From NCBI RefSeq assembly GCF_000264495.1, contig NC_017954.1:868001-932000 (forward strand): a stretch of DNA of 64,000 bases, read 5' to 3'. This document shows, piece by piece, positions 1-8,662 of this stretch; the first letter of the stretch is position 1; every line of letters begins with the position of its first letter. The notes below the pieces were generated by a model. The model worked only from the letters and a program-made list of their open reading frames with translations. It was not told where the DNA came from and made no database searches. A program made the position numbers and the translations under genes. The DNA comes from Thermogladius calderae 1633 (lineage in GTDB: Archaea > Thermoproteota > Thermoprotei_A > Sulfolobales > Desulfurococcaceae).

Positions 1-1
1 C

Positions 2-1006
2 ACGATATACAGCGAGATCTACATCGAGGCGGGTGAGAAGGCCAAGCTACTAGCGGAGAGGTACGGCTACCTCCCCTACATGGTCCAGCGCTACCTGCTA
101 ATACTGGGCCACGAGGACACGTTGAAGCTACTGGAGGCGTTTGAGAGGCCGCTGAAACCCGTTGTGAGGGCCAACACTTTCCTAGTAGAGCCCGACAAGT
201 TGAGGAGGAGACTCGAGGAGATGGGCTTTGGGCTGGAGAAGGTTCCGTGGTACCACGGGGCTTTCAGGGTGGTGTCTTCTCCCGGACACCCCACGATTGG
301 GGCGACCCACGAGTACCTCAAGGGGCTCTACTACGTGCACAGGGACGCCTCGGCGCTAGCCCCAGTACTTCTACTGCTACACGAGTACAGGGGCGACGTA
401 CTCGACGCCTGCGCGGCGCCGGGCGGGAAGGCAACGTTCGCAGCCCAGCTACTGGTTGGGCATGGTGTGGTCTACGCCAACGACATTCACCTACCCCGCC
501 TAAGGGCCCTCGTAAGCCACTTCATGAGGATGAAGCTCCCCAACAACGTCGTCACCTGGGCTGACGCACGGCGGCTACCAAAGTCCTGGAGCAAGAGGTT
601 CAGTAGAGTCGTAATGGACGTCCCCTGTAGCTCCGAGGGGACTATAATGAACGACCCTTCGAGGAAGACCAAGACTACACTAAAGGACCTCGCCCTGCTC
701 GCCAAGAGGGAGATAGAGTTACTCCAAGCTGGTATCGAGATGCTCGAGCCAGAGGGTGTTCTGGCCTACATCACGTGTAGCATCGCGCCGGAAGAGAACG
801 AGTACGTCGTGACAAAGGTCCTGGAGTCCAGGAACGACGTAGACGTCGTAGAGCCGCCGGTGAAGCTCTTCGAGTGGGACAGGGGGCTAAGCTCGTTCCA
901 CAAGCTGGTTTTCGACGACAGGGTGAGGAGGTGTGTCAGGATATGGCCGCACAGGCACCAGATGTTCGGTTTCACCTTCTGCCTCATCACGAAGGTAAGG
1001 TGGTAG
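2..1006 (+). CDS. RNA m5C methyltransferase, NOL1/NOP2/Sun family (5' end outside window)
   Basis: This enzyme transfers a methyl group from SAM to C5 of cytosines in tRNA or rRNA. The frame is open to the left edge, so the N-terminus is missing; the first ATG at 80 is internal, because the codons before it encode a typical family stretch (..AERYGYLPYMVQRYLLILG). Numbering from that ATG, the SAM-binding motif DACAAPGGKA starts at residue 109, an acidic ND motif follows at about 134, motif IV is DVPCSS (Cys183) and motif VI is TCS (Cys233). Both cysteines of m5C enzymes are therefore present. The next gene, a Nip7-like PUA protein, starts 6 bases after the stop, so the pair probably works on RNA together. 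Which cytosine is modified cannot be told. Confidence 0.9.
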   Translation, partial: TIYSEIYIEAGEKAKLLAERYGYLPYMVQRYLLILGHEDTLKLLEAFERPLKPVVRANTFLVEPDKLRRRLEEMGFGLEKVPWYHGAFRVVSSPGHPTIGATHEYLKGLYYVHRDASALAPVLLLLHEYRGDVLDACAAPGGKATFAAQLLVGHGVVYANDIHLPRLRALVSHFMRMKLPNNVVTWADARRLPKSWSKRFSRVVMDVPCSSEGTIMNDPSRKTKTTLKDLALLAKREIELLQAGIEMLEPEGVLAYITCSIAPEENEYVVTKVLESRNDVDVVEPPVKLFEWDRGLSSFHKLVFDDRVRRCVRIWPHRHQMFGFTFCLITKVRW

Positions 1007-1012
1007 AGTCGT

Positions 1013-1519
1013 TTGAGGGAGAAGCGCAAGATCAAGTTCTACAACGGCCCAGCTCCTAGAGACTACGTCGCGGAGCTGCTTAGGTACTTCTCGGAAGCCT
1101 TTGGCGTAGAGGCTAGCGAGTTCTTCAACCCCAACAGGCTCGAGGAGACCTGCTTCGGGGTCGTCTGCGTCCTATACGAGGGCAGGGCTCCATCACCCCG
1201 CGCCGTGTTCTCGGGTAACGCTGTGGCCGTGGTGGTGAAAGGACACGTGGTGCTAACTCCAGTGCTCTACGAGAAGGTCTTCGGCAGGCTGGGACTGGTA
1301 GCCGCGGTCAAGGCTTCAGAGCAAGGAGTGAAGGCGTTCCTGTACGGGAAAGACCTCCTCCTCGAGAGCGTCCTGGAGATCTACCCGCCAGTCGACAGCT
1401 ACGTGGCGGTCGTGGACAGCGTAGACGGACTCGTGGTCGGTGTAGCGAGGTGGGACAGCGGGTCAAGGGTTTTCAGGAACATCTTCGACATAGGCCTATA
1501 CTTGAGGGGGTTTGGATAG
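1013..1519 (+). CDS. Nip7-like PUA-domain RNA-binding protein
   Basis: 168 residues from a TTG start, 6 bases after the methyltransferase stop and in the same frame, so the start cannot lie further upstream than base 1007. The length fits the Nip7 family (an N-terminal alpha/beta domain plus a C-terminal PUA domain), whose members bind RNA and act in large-subunit assembly. The C-terminal segment FRNIFDIGLYLR resembles the end of Nip7 proteins (..ADIGEYVR). Position behind an RNA m5C methyltransferase supports a role in rRNA or tRNA maturation. I recognise the PUA-type C-terminus better than the N-terminus; a stand-alone PUA protein of another family is the alternative. Confidence 0.6.
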   Translation: MREKRKIKFYNGPAPRDYVAELLRYFSEAFGVEASEFFNPNRLEETCFGVVCVLYEGRAPSPRAVFSGNAVAVVVKGHVVLTPVLYEKVFGRLGLVAAVKASEQGVKAFLYGKDLLLESVLEIYPPVDSYVAVVDSVDGLVVGVARWDSGSRVFRNIFDIGLYLRGFG

Positions 1520-1610
1520 CTGGTTTAGGTAACGTTTTTTAAGTTTTAGTCGTTATAAGTTGAGTTCGGAGCCTGGTTCAAGTATTTGAAAGATAGCCGC
1601 GAGGTTCGTT

Positions 1611-2126
1611 ATGCCAAGAAAGATAAAGGTGAAAACGGTCTACGGGCTGACGATCGACCTAGTAATCGACAAGACGGAGAAGGACAAGGTCCTGGTGGTC
1701 TTACCGGACGGTAAACAAGTTGAGATGAAGGTCATTAAACACGGCCCTGACAGGGTCATCCTGGACTACGACGGGGTGTACTTCTCTATCCTACTGGCGG
1801 GCGAGCACGCGTACATCAACACCCAGCCCCTGCTCGTGAGCAGTATCTCGGAGATCTACGAGACGCCGGTAAAGAAGAAAGTATCCGAGGAGGCGAGACC
1901 CGTAGAGACGGGCAGTAGGGTTATCAAGGCCCCTATTTCCGGGAGGATAGTGGAGGTCAAGGTGAAGAAGGGGGACAAGGTCAAGCAAGGCGATGTCGTC
2001 GCGATAATGGAGTCCATGAAAATGGTGATCGAGATAAAGTCCCACTTGGAGGGCGAGGTTCTAGAGGTGCACGTGCAGAGAGGGCAGGCTGTAGGGAAAG
2101 ACGCGCCTCTAGTCACGTTGAAGTAG
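1611..2126 (+). CDS. Biotin carboxyl carrier protein of an acyl-CoA carboxylase/decarboxylase
   Basis: 171 residues. Residues about 104-171 form a biotinyl/lipoyl domain with the motif AIMESMKM, placing the biotinylated lysine at Lys137; residues 1-95 are a beta-rich N-terminal part, joined by a short charged linker. It carries CO2 on biotin between a biotin carboxylase (or a decarboxylase) and the carboxyltransferase. The stop at 2124-2126 lies one base from the 3' end of the convergent carboxyltransferase gene, its likely partner. A TATA-like TTATAAG at about 1553 and GAGG just before the ATG support expression from its own promoter. No biotin carboxylase and no membrane decarboxylase beta subunit is visible in the window. 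Confidence 0.88.
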   Translation: MPRKIKVKTVYGLTIDLVIDKTEKDKVLVVLPDGKQVEMKVIKHGPDRVILDYDGVYFSILLAGEHAYINTQPLLVSSISEIYETPVKKKVSEEARPVETGSRVIKAPISGRIVEVKVKKGDKVKQGDVVAIMESMKMVIEIKSHLEGEVLEVHVQRGQAVGKDAPLVTLK

Positions 2127-2127
2127 T

Positions 2128-3693
2128 CTACAACGGTATATTGGAGTGCTTCTTCGGCACTATCCCGACGTACTCTTCCCTCTTCCTCTTCACGAAGTCT
2201 AGAGCAGTCGCGATCTTGAGCCTCGTCTCTGCCGGGTCTATGACGTCGTCGACGTATCCGAGCTCCGCTGACAAGTACGGGTTGGCGAAAATTTTCCTGT
2301 ACTCCTGGGTCTTCTCCTCGTAGAACTTGGCTGGGTCGGGCCTCGTCTCGGCCTCCTTCCTGTAGAGGATCCTCACCGCGCTCTCCGGGCCCATCACGGC
2401 GATCTCCGCCGTGGGCCAAGCATAGGTGATGTCGGCGCCCAGCGACTTACTGCCCATAGCAATGTAGGCCCCGCCGTACGCCTTCCTCATAATCACGGTA
2501 ATCTTAGGGACAGTCGCGTCGGCGTATGCGTGGAGGATCTTGGCCCCGTGCCTTATGATCCCGCCGTGTTCCTGGTCTACACCTGGCATGAAGCCGGGGG
2601 TGTCCACGAATGTTATAATAGGCAAGTTGAACGCGTCGCAGAACCTCACGAACCTAGCTATCTTGTTGGAGGCGTCGATGTCTATGACCCCTCCTTTCTC
2701 GGCCGGCTGGTTGGCGACGACACACACGCTGTGCCCTCCTACCCTGGCAAACCCCACGACAGCGGACTTGGCGAAGTCGGGCTGTATCTCTAGGAACTCG
2801 CCGTTGTCCGCTACGCTTACCACGACCTCCTTTACGTCGAAGGGCTTGACCGGGTCTGTAGGGACGACGGAGTACAGGTTGTCCAGCCTCCTCTCAATGG
2901 GGTCCTCTGTCGGGATGTACGGGGGCTCCTCGTTAGAGTTGCTCGGGAGGTAGGAGAGTAGCTTCCTCGTCAGCGCGAAGGCTGTCTGCTCGTCGTCCGC
3001 GACGAGGTGGGCTACACCGCTCTTAGTAGCGTGGACGTGGGCCCCTCCCAGCTCCTCGAAGGTCACCTCGACACCTGTCGCCGCCTTGACCACCTCGGGG
3101 CCTGTGATGAACATGTACGCCTGTTTGACCATGATTACAAAGTCCATGAGGGCAGGGCTGTACGAGGCGGCGCCGGCGCACGGCCCCAGCATGACCGCGA
3201 TCTGGGGTACCACACCGCTCGCCTTGACGTTGGCCGCGAACAGCAAGCCGGAGCTGTGTAGGCTCGCCACCCCTTCTTGGATCCGGGCTCCACCCGAGTC
3301 GTATAGGCCTATCACCGGGGCGCCGTACCTCACCGCCATCTCGATCAGGTGGGCTATCTTCTCTCCGTGGACTTCGCCTATGCTACCCCCGAAGACCGTG
3401 AAGTCCTGGGCGTACACGAAGACAGGCCTACCGTCGATCCTCCCGTAGCCTATTATTACACCATCCCCGTAGACCTTCACTTTGTCCATACCGAAGAACG
3501 TGCTGCGGTGCGTCCTGAGCCACTGTATCTCCTGGAAACCGTCTTTGTCTAGTAGCAGGCTCAGCCTGTCCCTGACCCAGAGCTTCCCCTTCTTGCGTTG
3601 CGCCTCTATCTTGTCCAGGCCACCGCCGATAATCCCCTTCTCTCTAATACCTCTCAGCTCGCTCAACAGGTCTTCGTGGCTCCTCGACATCAC
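2128..3693 (-). CDS. Acyl-CoA carboxyltransferase (propionyl/methylmalonyl-CoA type)
   Basis: 521 residues, the usual length for propionyl-CoA carboxylase beta chain and methylmalonyl-CoA decarboxylase alpha subunits. Two crotonase-fold halves are visible: the N-terminal half has SGGARIQEG near residues 133-141 and the C-terminal half has YGGAYIAMGSKSLGAD near residue 410, the glycine pairs that form the oxyanion holes. It moves a carboxyl group between biotin on the carrier protein and acyl-CoA. The gene overlaps the end of the upstream thiolase by 4 bases (ATGA), so the two are co-transcribed, and it converges on the carrier protein gene. Direction (carboxylation, or decarboxylation coupled to Na+ export) cannot be decided without the missing subunits. 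Confidence 0.9.
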   Translation of the reverse strand: MMSRSHEDLLSELRGIREKGIIGGGLDKIEAQRKKGKLWVRDRLSLLLDKDGFQEIQWLRTHRSTFFGMDKVKVYGDGVIIGYGRIDGRPVFVYAQDFTVFGGSIGEVHGEKIAHLIEMAVRYGAPVIGLYDSGGARIQEGVASLHSSGLLFAANVKASGVVPQIAVMLGPCAGAASYSPALMDFVIMVKQAYMFITGPEVVKAATGVEVTFEELGGAHVHATKSGVAHLVADDEQTAFALTRKLLSYLPSNSNEEPPYIPTEDPIERRLDNLYSVVPTDPVKPFDVKEVVVSVADNGEFLEIQPDFAKSAVVGFARVGGHSVCVVANQPAEKGGVIDIDASNKIARFVRFCDAFNLPIITFVDTPGFMPGVDQEHGGIIRHGAKILHAYADATVPKITVIMRKAYGGAYIAMGSKSLGADITYAWPTAEIAVMGPESAVRILYRKEAETRPDPAKFYEEKTQEYRKIFANPYLSAELGYVDDVIDPAETRLKIATALDFVKRKREEYVGIVPKKHSNIPL

Positions 3694-4865
3694 TTAGCCC
3701 TCCTCAGTACGCTGACCGCCGTGATAGTCCCAACACCACCTATGTTGTGGGTGAGCGCGGTCTCGGGCGAAGAAGCCTTGTAGCCTGGGAAGTCCCCTCT
3801 TAACTGGAGGTAGGCCTCAGCAACCTGGTACACACCCGTTGCCCCAACAGGGTGCCCCCTCGCCTTGAGCCCACCGCTGAAGTTCACCTCGGGCTTATCA
3901 CCCTTGGCGAACCTGCCCTCTCTCCAGAGCTTCGGGGCCTCCCCCTTAGGTGCAAAGCCGATGTCCTCTAAAGCGAGGAAGCCCGTTATGCTGAAAGCGT
4001 CGTGTACCTCTGCGTAGTCTACGTCTTTAAGGGAGATGCCGGCGCGTTTGACGGCCTCCCTCGTCGCCGTGACCGTCGACTCCATTGTCAGGAGGTCTCT
4101 CCTCGAGGCTAGGTCGACGCTATCAGTGGCCATAGCCACAGAGGCGAGCTCTACCAGGACGTCCCTCCCCGTCTTCTTCGCGACCTCCCTCGCCCGCTCC
4201 TCGCCCCTGACAAGGATCACTACCGCTGCGCCGTCTCCAATAGGGGAAGCGTCGAACAAGCGGATCGGGTCGGCTATTAGTGGGCTGTTGAGAATGGCCT
4301 CGAGAGTAGTCTTTCTCGGGAGCTGCGCGTAAGGGTTGTAAGACGCGTACTCGTGCATCCTGAGCGGCCAGTAAGCGAAGTCCTCCCTGGTGTACCCGAA
4401 CTTCTCCATGTAGTACCTCATCACCATGGCGTTAAGGCCTGTGAAGGTGACCCCGTAGATCAGCTCGTACTGAGCGTCCGAGGCCTGGGCAAGAGCCTTC
4501 GTGGCCTCGCTCGTGACACCCTCCGTCAGCTTCTCCACGCCTCCAACAGCGACGACGTCTGCTAAACCCGACTTCACGAGCGCGTAGCCTGTGTACACGG
4601 CCGCCCCGCCGCTACCGCAGGCTGCTTCTACTTTGAAAGCGGGTAAGCCTCTGAGACCAGCGAAGTCCACTAGGAGGGGTCCTAGGTCGTCCTGCTCCAT
4701 CAGCACACTGGACGTCATGTTCCCGATCACGACTGCGTCCGGCCTCAAACCCCCGGCGTCCTCGATCGCCTTCCACAGGGCCTCGGAAAACAGGCTTCTA
4801 GCGCTCTTGTCGAAGAACCTGCCGATCTTGGTCATCCCGGCGCCCACAAGGTAAACTTTCTCCAA
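3690..4865 (-). CDS. Thiolase family acyl-CoA acetyltransferase
   Basis: 391 residues, matching archaeal SCP-x-type thiolases. The nucleophilic cysteine is Cys83 in EAACGSGGAA, the first catalytic histidine lies in AEVHDAF (about residue 292) and the second in GGLKARGHPVGATG (about 345). It condenses or cleaves acetyl-CoA units. In many archaea such a thiolase is encoded with HMG-CoA synthase and a DUF35 zinc protein for mevalonate synthesis; neither is next to it here. Instead it is translationally coupled to an acyl-CoA carboxyltransferase, which points to acyl-CoA (propionyl/methylmalonyl or fatty-acid-like) metabolism. An AT-rich TATA region lies about 45-60 bases before the start. Confidence 0.88.
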   Translation of the reverse strand: MEKVYLVGAGMTKIGRFFDKSARSLFSEALWKAIEDAGGLRPDAVVIGNMTSSVLMEQDDLGPLLVDFAGLRGLPAFKVEAACGSGGAAVYTGYALVKSGLADVVAVGGVEKLTEGVTSEATKALAQASDAQYELIYGVTFTGLNAMVMRYYMEKFGYTREDFAYWPLRMHEYASYNPYAQLPRKTTLEAILNSPLIADPIRLFDASPIGDGAAVVILVRGEERAREVAKKTGRDVLVELASVAMATDSVDLASRRDLLTMESTVTATREAVKRAGISLKDVDYAEVHDAFSITGFLALEDIGFAPKGEAPKLWREGRFAKGDKPEVNFSGGLKARGHPVGATGVYQVAEAYLQLRGDFPGYKASSPETALTHNIGGVGTITAVSVLRRAK

Positions 4866-4906
4866 GATCCCACCTGTGCCTGAATACCTGGATAGAGGAT
4901 TTCCCT

Positions 4907-4927
4907 CTTGGTATATAAGTATAAATT
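4907..4927 (-). promoter_or_regulatory. Probable TATA promoter of the thiolase-carboxyltransferase operon
   Basis: On the minus strand this reads as an AT-rich run with TTTATACTTATATA, about 45-60 bases before the thiolase ATG at 4865. Position and composition fit a crenarchaeal TATA box; the exact box within the run and the transcription start are not determined. Confidence 0.5.
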
Positions 4928-5031
4928 GACTCGCTTGAAAAAAAGCCTACCTACTAGTTGCCATGTCCTTTAAAAACGCAAACTAACCAATTTTCCAACG
5001 GGGTTGGGATACGAGTGCTCTGGAGTACGAC

Positions 5032-5295
5032 GTGGTAAGGTATACAGTGAGAGTTGCGCTGAGACTCAGCGTCGACGACTCGACGGTGAGCGTGAGAGAC
5101 GCCGCAAGGATACAGAGGTTCCTCAGAGATAACCCCGACTACCTCGTCAAGGTTAAGAAGGGGATACTGTACTGCGGGCTATGTGGAAGGGGGCCGTTCA
5201 CGAAGAGGGGCCTCTACCTCCACTTGACCAGGGTGCACGCCGAAGAGATCGCGCGGACCATTAGGCAAACCCCCGAAAGCCCGCGTAAGCCCTGA
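5032..5295 (+). CDS. Small single C2H2 zinc-finger protein
   Basis: 87 residues from a GTG start. Residues 48-69 form one classical zinc finger: Cys48-x2-Cys51-x12-His64-x4-His69, with aromatic and leucine spacing typical of C2H2 fingers. The N-terminal 45 residues are rich in beta-type and basic residues. Such small zinc-finger proteins in crenarchaea are usually taken as nucleic-acid binders, but no target can be inferred. The same frame is open for some codons before the GTG without a better start, so the N-terminus is slightly uncertain. Neighbours are unrelated. Confidence 0.6.
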   Translation: MVRYTVRVALRLSVDDSTVSVRDAARIQRFLRDNPDYLVKVKKGILYCGLCGRGPFTKRGLYLHLTRVHAEEIARTIRQTPESPRKP

Positions 5296-5356
5296 GAATC
5301 ATAAGCTTTAAGGACATGAAAGGCCCACCCTAGTATAGCGCGGGACGTCTTTCTGT

Positions 5357-6613
5357 GTGGTGTCCCAGATGGTTAAGTTGGCTACAGTACTTGTCATACT
5401 TGTCCTACTAGCTTCTCTCCTCTACACTGCGCTCGCCTTGTACAGCGAGAAGAGCGAAATCGACAGACTCGCGCGAGAGAACGAGTCCTACTCTAACCTC
5501 TTGAACAGCCTTAACAAGACGCTCGCGGAGATCTCGGTGGAGTACTCCAGTCTACGGCAACGCTACCGTGAGCTGGAAGGCAGGTACAACGCGACCTACG
5601 CGGGGTACCAACAGGTGGTCGCATGGCTCCAGGGGAACACCTCTTACTACAAGCAGTTGTTGGCGGGGTATGAGCGGGAGATCGAGCTACTCAACAGAAG
5701 CCTGGTTAACAACATAACCTACTACGAGAGCCTTGTTAGCGCGCTGAGGAGCAATCTGAGCTACTACGTCGAGCTGGCTGGAAACCTGGGCGCTGAGCTA
5801 GAGACCGTGAGGTCGTGGCTAGCGGGGAACCAGTCCTTCTTCCTCAACCGGCTCCTGCTCGTAAGCGACGAGCTCCACTCTCTCAGGGCCGTGGTCTCGC
5901 AACCCCTTGGCGTACCGACACTGATTAGCAGTAACACGAGCTACGTAAACTCGTTCATCACTCTCAACGTGAGGCTGGCCAGAGGGCTCGACCTAGCCCT
6001 CCCGCGGGACAATCTAATTGACGCCTTGGTCAATTACACGCTCGTGAACTTCTACTACCAGTACGACCCGGTAGCGCTAAGGGACTACTGGAAACCCGTC
6101 AACGAGACCCTGATCGACAGGGGCGGGGACTGCGAAGACCTGGCGTTGTTCGTCTTCTCCTATCTCTACTCTAGGGGCTTCAACTACACATACCTAGTAG
6201 CGTTCGAGAGCAAAAGTTACGGTCACGTAGCCGTGGTTACCTACGCTGACGGCGCATGGTACTTGATAGACCTCGCCGGCAACTGGTTCAACGGGTACAG
6301 CTGGTTCTTGAAGATCGAGCTAGCCCGCGGGGCCTCCACTTACACAGTGAGAATACCGCCACTCTCGGTCCACCCAGAAGTCAAGGCCTGGCTACTCTCC
6401 AATGGGTTCGCGAGCCTAGTGAAAGTGAGGAGCGGCTACGCCCCATCTTCTAGCGACATCACCTCGATCATGAAATCCTGGAGCAGTTACTGGGCTTCAC
6501 TAGGCTACCCCCAGTACAGGTACTACCTGGTAGGCTACAACGTCTACTACACGTCGAGCGACACGGGCGACTTAGCTGGCTATCTCAACAACCTGGTTTC
6601 AGGCGGGGGCTAG
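5357..6613 (+). CDS. Membrane-anchored coiled-coil protein with transglutaminase-like domain
   Basis: 418 residues. Residues about 7-29 are a membrane anchor, followed by a long predicted coiled coil (about 30-180) full of N-x-S/T sequons, then a transglutaminase/protease-like domain. The Cys-His-Asp triad is visible as Cys259 (GGDCEDLA), His290 (YGHVAVV) and Asp305 (YLIDLAG). The C-terminal 100 residues are Tyr/Ser rich. This indicates an extracytoplasmic enzyme or scaffold held on the cell surface and probably N-glycosylated. The start may be the GTG at 5357 or the ATG at 5369. Its end overlaps by 4 bases the convergent ABC-2 permease gene. Substrate unknown. Confidence 0.72.
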   Translation: MVSQMVKLATVLVILVLLASLLYTALALYSEKSEIDRLARENESYSNLLNSLNKTLAEISVEYSSLRQRYRELEGRYNATYAGYQQVVAWLQGNTSYYKQLLAGYEREIELLNRSLVNNITYYESLVSALRSNLSYYVELAGNLGAELETVRSWLAGNQSFFLNRLLLVSDELHSLRAVVSQPLGVPTLISSNTSYVNSFITLNVRLARGLDLALPRDNLIDALVNYTLVNFYYQYDPVALRDYWKPVNETLIDRGGDCEDLALFVFSYLYSRGFNYTYLVAFESKSYGHVAVVTYADGAWYLIDLAGNWFNGYSWFLKIELARGASTYTVRIPPLSVHPEVKAWLLSNGFASLVKVRSGYAPSSSDITSIMKSWSSYWASLGYPQYRYYLVGYNVYYTSSDTGDLAGYLNNLVSGGG

Positions 6614-7851
6614 GTCTTCCCCCTCAGTTGTAGACCCGTTATAACGACCTCGCTGTTGTAGACCTTGAAGGCGAGCGCGTACACCGCGACTACTTCAGCT
6701 AAGTTCGAGGCGAGAGCCACGTAGAAGTACGTGTAGTCCCCAATGGTACTCGACACACTCAGCAACAGTGGCATCGGGGCGACCGTGAGACCCGAGACCA
6801 CGGAGGTAGGCGTGTTGAGGCTCAGTCCTGTGAACTGGACTATTATGGCGAGCCCGAACATGACCATCATAAGCGGGGTTACGACTATGCCGGCAGTCCT
6901 CTCGTCGCTGACTAAGCCCCCCACGATCACCCCCAGCCCGCCCGACAGTAGAGTCCCCAGTACTACTGTGACCAGCATGTACAACACCGTGTTCAAGTCG
7001 ATCGCCTGGGAGGCGACGGGGTAGTTCACACTCGTGGCTTGAACAGTTGACTGGCTCGGAGGAGACATACTGAGGACGGACACGAAGAGGCTGCCGAACA
7101 ACACCGCCCCCATTATAACGGCTGCTATGATAGAGGCCAGGATCTTGGCCAGCGCTATGTAGACCCTCTTGACAGGCTGTGACAAGAGCAGTTCGAAGGC
7201 CTTCTCGGCCTTCTCCACTGCGCTCGCTTGTGTGGCGAAGCCCATGGTGAAGGACATTAGTATCGCGACGACAAAGGTGGAGACGAGGCCGAAGCCTATG
7301 TCGGTGTTCACCTTTCCGTAGTCGAGGATTCTCCCCTCGTATACGATCTTCGGGTTGAGGCAGACCGTCGCGTTGCCGTAGAAGCTTATACTAGTGTTCG
7401 ACTTTACCGCCGCTAGGGCGTACCTGAGCGCCTCATTGAAAGAGCCCTGTAGTAGCAGGGGTGGTAGAGAGCCTATGCTGGTGAGCGACAGGGAGCCGAG
7501 AGGCGTGTACGTGACAAGCCTGGGAGTCGAGTTGAGAGCCTCACTGCTGAAGCCTCTCGGTATAACAACTAATGTGCTGAAATCCTGGGTCTCCGAGAGA
7601 CTAGTGGCTAGCCTCACTCTACCGTTAAGCGTGTCGTTCAGGTAGGCAGTGAAGGCTCTAGATAAGGCCGTGTTGTCCTCGTCTACGACCCCGATCACGC
7701 CTGAATACTGGTTGACCGTAGTCCTGATACCTGTGTTCATGAAGGTGCCTAGGGACACGTAGAAGAGAGGTATTACCATGAGCGTCACGAGGAAGCCGGG
7801 GTTCTTTATGATAGCCTTTACTTCCCTCTTGAGGAGGGACTTAAACACCAT
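6610..7851 (-). CDS. ABC-2 type transporter permease
   Basis: 413 residues with one N-terminal membrane segment (about 18-40), a large external domain of roughly 140 residues, and five more hydrophobic segments in the C-terminal half, the layout of ABC-2 export permeases. The N-terminus (LLKREVKAIIKNPGFLVTLMVIP) is characteristic of the family. Its start overlaps the end of the ATPase gene by 11 bases, so the two make one exporter. Cargo (drug, lipid, peptide or polysaccharide) cannot be told from sequence. Confidence 0.85.
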   Translation of the reverse strand: MVFKSLLKREVKAIIKNPGFLVTLMVIPLFYVSLGTFMNTGIRTTVNQYSGVIGVVDEDNTALSRAFTAYLNDTLNGRVRLATSLSETQDFSTLVVIPRGFSSEALNSTPRLVTYTPLGSLSLTSIGSLPPLLLQGSFNEALRYALAAVKSNTSISFYGNATVCLNPKIVYEGRILDYGKVNTDIGFGLVSTFVVAILMSFTMGFATQASAVEKAEKAFELLLSQPVKRVYIALAKILASIIAAVIMGAVLFGSLFVSVLSMSPPSQSTVQATSVNYPVASQAIDLNTVLYMLVTVVLGTLLSGGLGVIVGGLVSDERTAGIVVTPLMMVMFGLAIIVQFTGLSLNTPTSVVSGLTVAPMPLLLSVSSTIGDYTYFYVALASNLAEVVAVYALAFKVYNSEVVITGLQLRGKT

Positions 7852-8578
7852 GTTGCTTCACCGCCCTCAAGAACACCTCTTCGAGGTTAGAGGCCGAGTA
7901 AGCCGATTTGAGCCTGTGTACCTCCCCCTCCGCTATCAGTTTTCCCTTATATATGACGCCCACCCTGTCGCAGAGGTTCTCGACCTCGAGCATGTTGTGG
8001 CTGCTCAAGATCACAGTGACGCCCTCTCGCTCCCTGTACCTCTTGATCAGCTCCCTAACAAACATGCTCTTCTCCACGTCCAGGCCCGAGGTGGGCTCGT
8101 CTAGGACGAGCACCCTGGGGTGAATAGCCAGCGCGACGCTCAAGGCTAGAATCCTTTTCATGCCCTTACTGTACTTCTTCACGGGCTTCTCGATGAACTC
8201 GCCTAAGTCGCTTATCGATATCGCTTCGTCGACTCTCTCTTCTAGTTCTCTCCCCTTGAACCTTATCGAGAGCATGAACTCGATGAAGTCGTAGCCGGTG
8301 AGGTCTCTGTAAGCCCCCGCCTCCTCCGGGAGGTAGCTGATCACCCCCCTCACAGCCATCGGCTGGCGTACCACGCTGTACCCCTCCACGAAAACGTCGC
8401 CGCTCGTCGGCTTCAGTAGGGTGGAGATTATCCTCAGCGTAGTCGTCTTTCCGCTCCCGTTCGGCCCGACAAGCCCGTAGATCTCCCCCCTCTTAACGGT
8501 GAAGGTCAACCCGTCGACCGCGACTACTCCTCCACGGTAGACCTTTCTAAGGTTGTTAACGACGACGCTCTCGCTCAT
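7841..8578 (-). CDS. ABC transporter ATP-binding protein (ABC-2 exporter)
   Basis: 245 residues, a single nucleotide-binding domain: Walker A GPNGSGKTT near residue 39, a divergent signature YSKGMKR in place of LSGGQ, Walker B LVLDEPTSGLD, and the switch histidine in SSHNMLEVE. The YSKGM signature is common in ABC-2 export ATPases. It powers the permease encoded directly downstream, with overlapping reading frames. Confidence 0.9.
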   Translation of the reverse strand: MSESVVVNNLRKVYRGGVVAVDGLTFTVKRGEIYGLVGPNGSGKTTTLRIISTLLKPTSGDVFVEGYSVVRQPMAVRGVISYLPEEAGAYRDLTGYDFIEFMLSIRFKGRELEERVDEAISISDLGEFIEKPVKKYSKGMKRILALSVALAIHPRVLVLDEPTSGLDVEKSMFVRELIKRYREREGVTVILSSHNMLEVENLCDRVGVIYKGKLIAEGEVHRLKSAYSASNLEEVFLRAVKQHGV

Positions 8579-8662
8579 TATACCAGCCGATTGCTCCGTT
8601 AATCTCTATCACGTAACGCATTTAAAATTGAGTGACTAGACACGACTCACGGGGCGGTAGTT

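Noticed and set aside
1856-2419. Long antisense frames over the carrier protein and carboxyltransferase
   Set aside because: They are shadows of high-GC coding sequence with low-complexity Arg/Gly products and no start signals.
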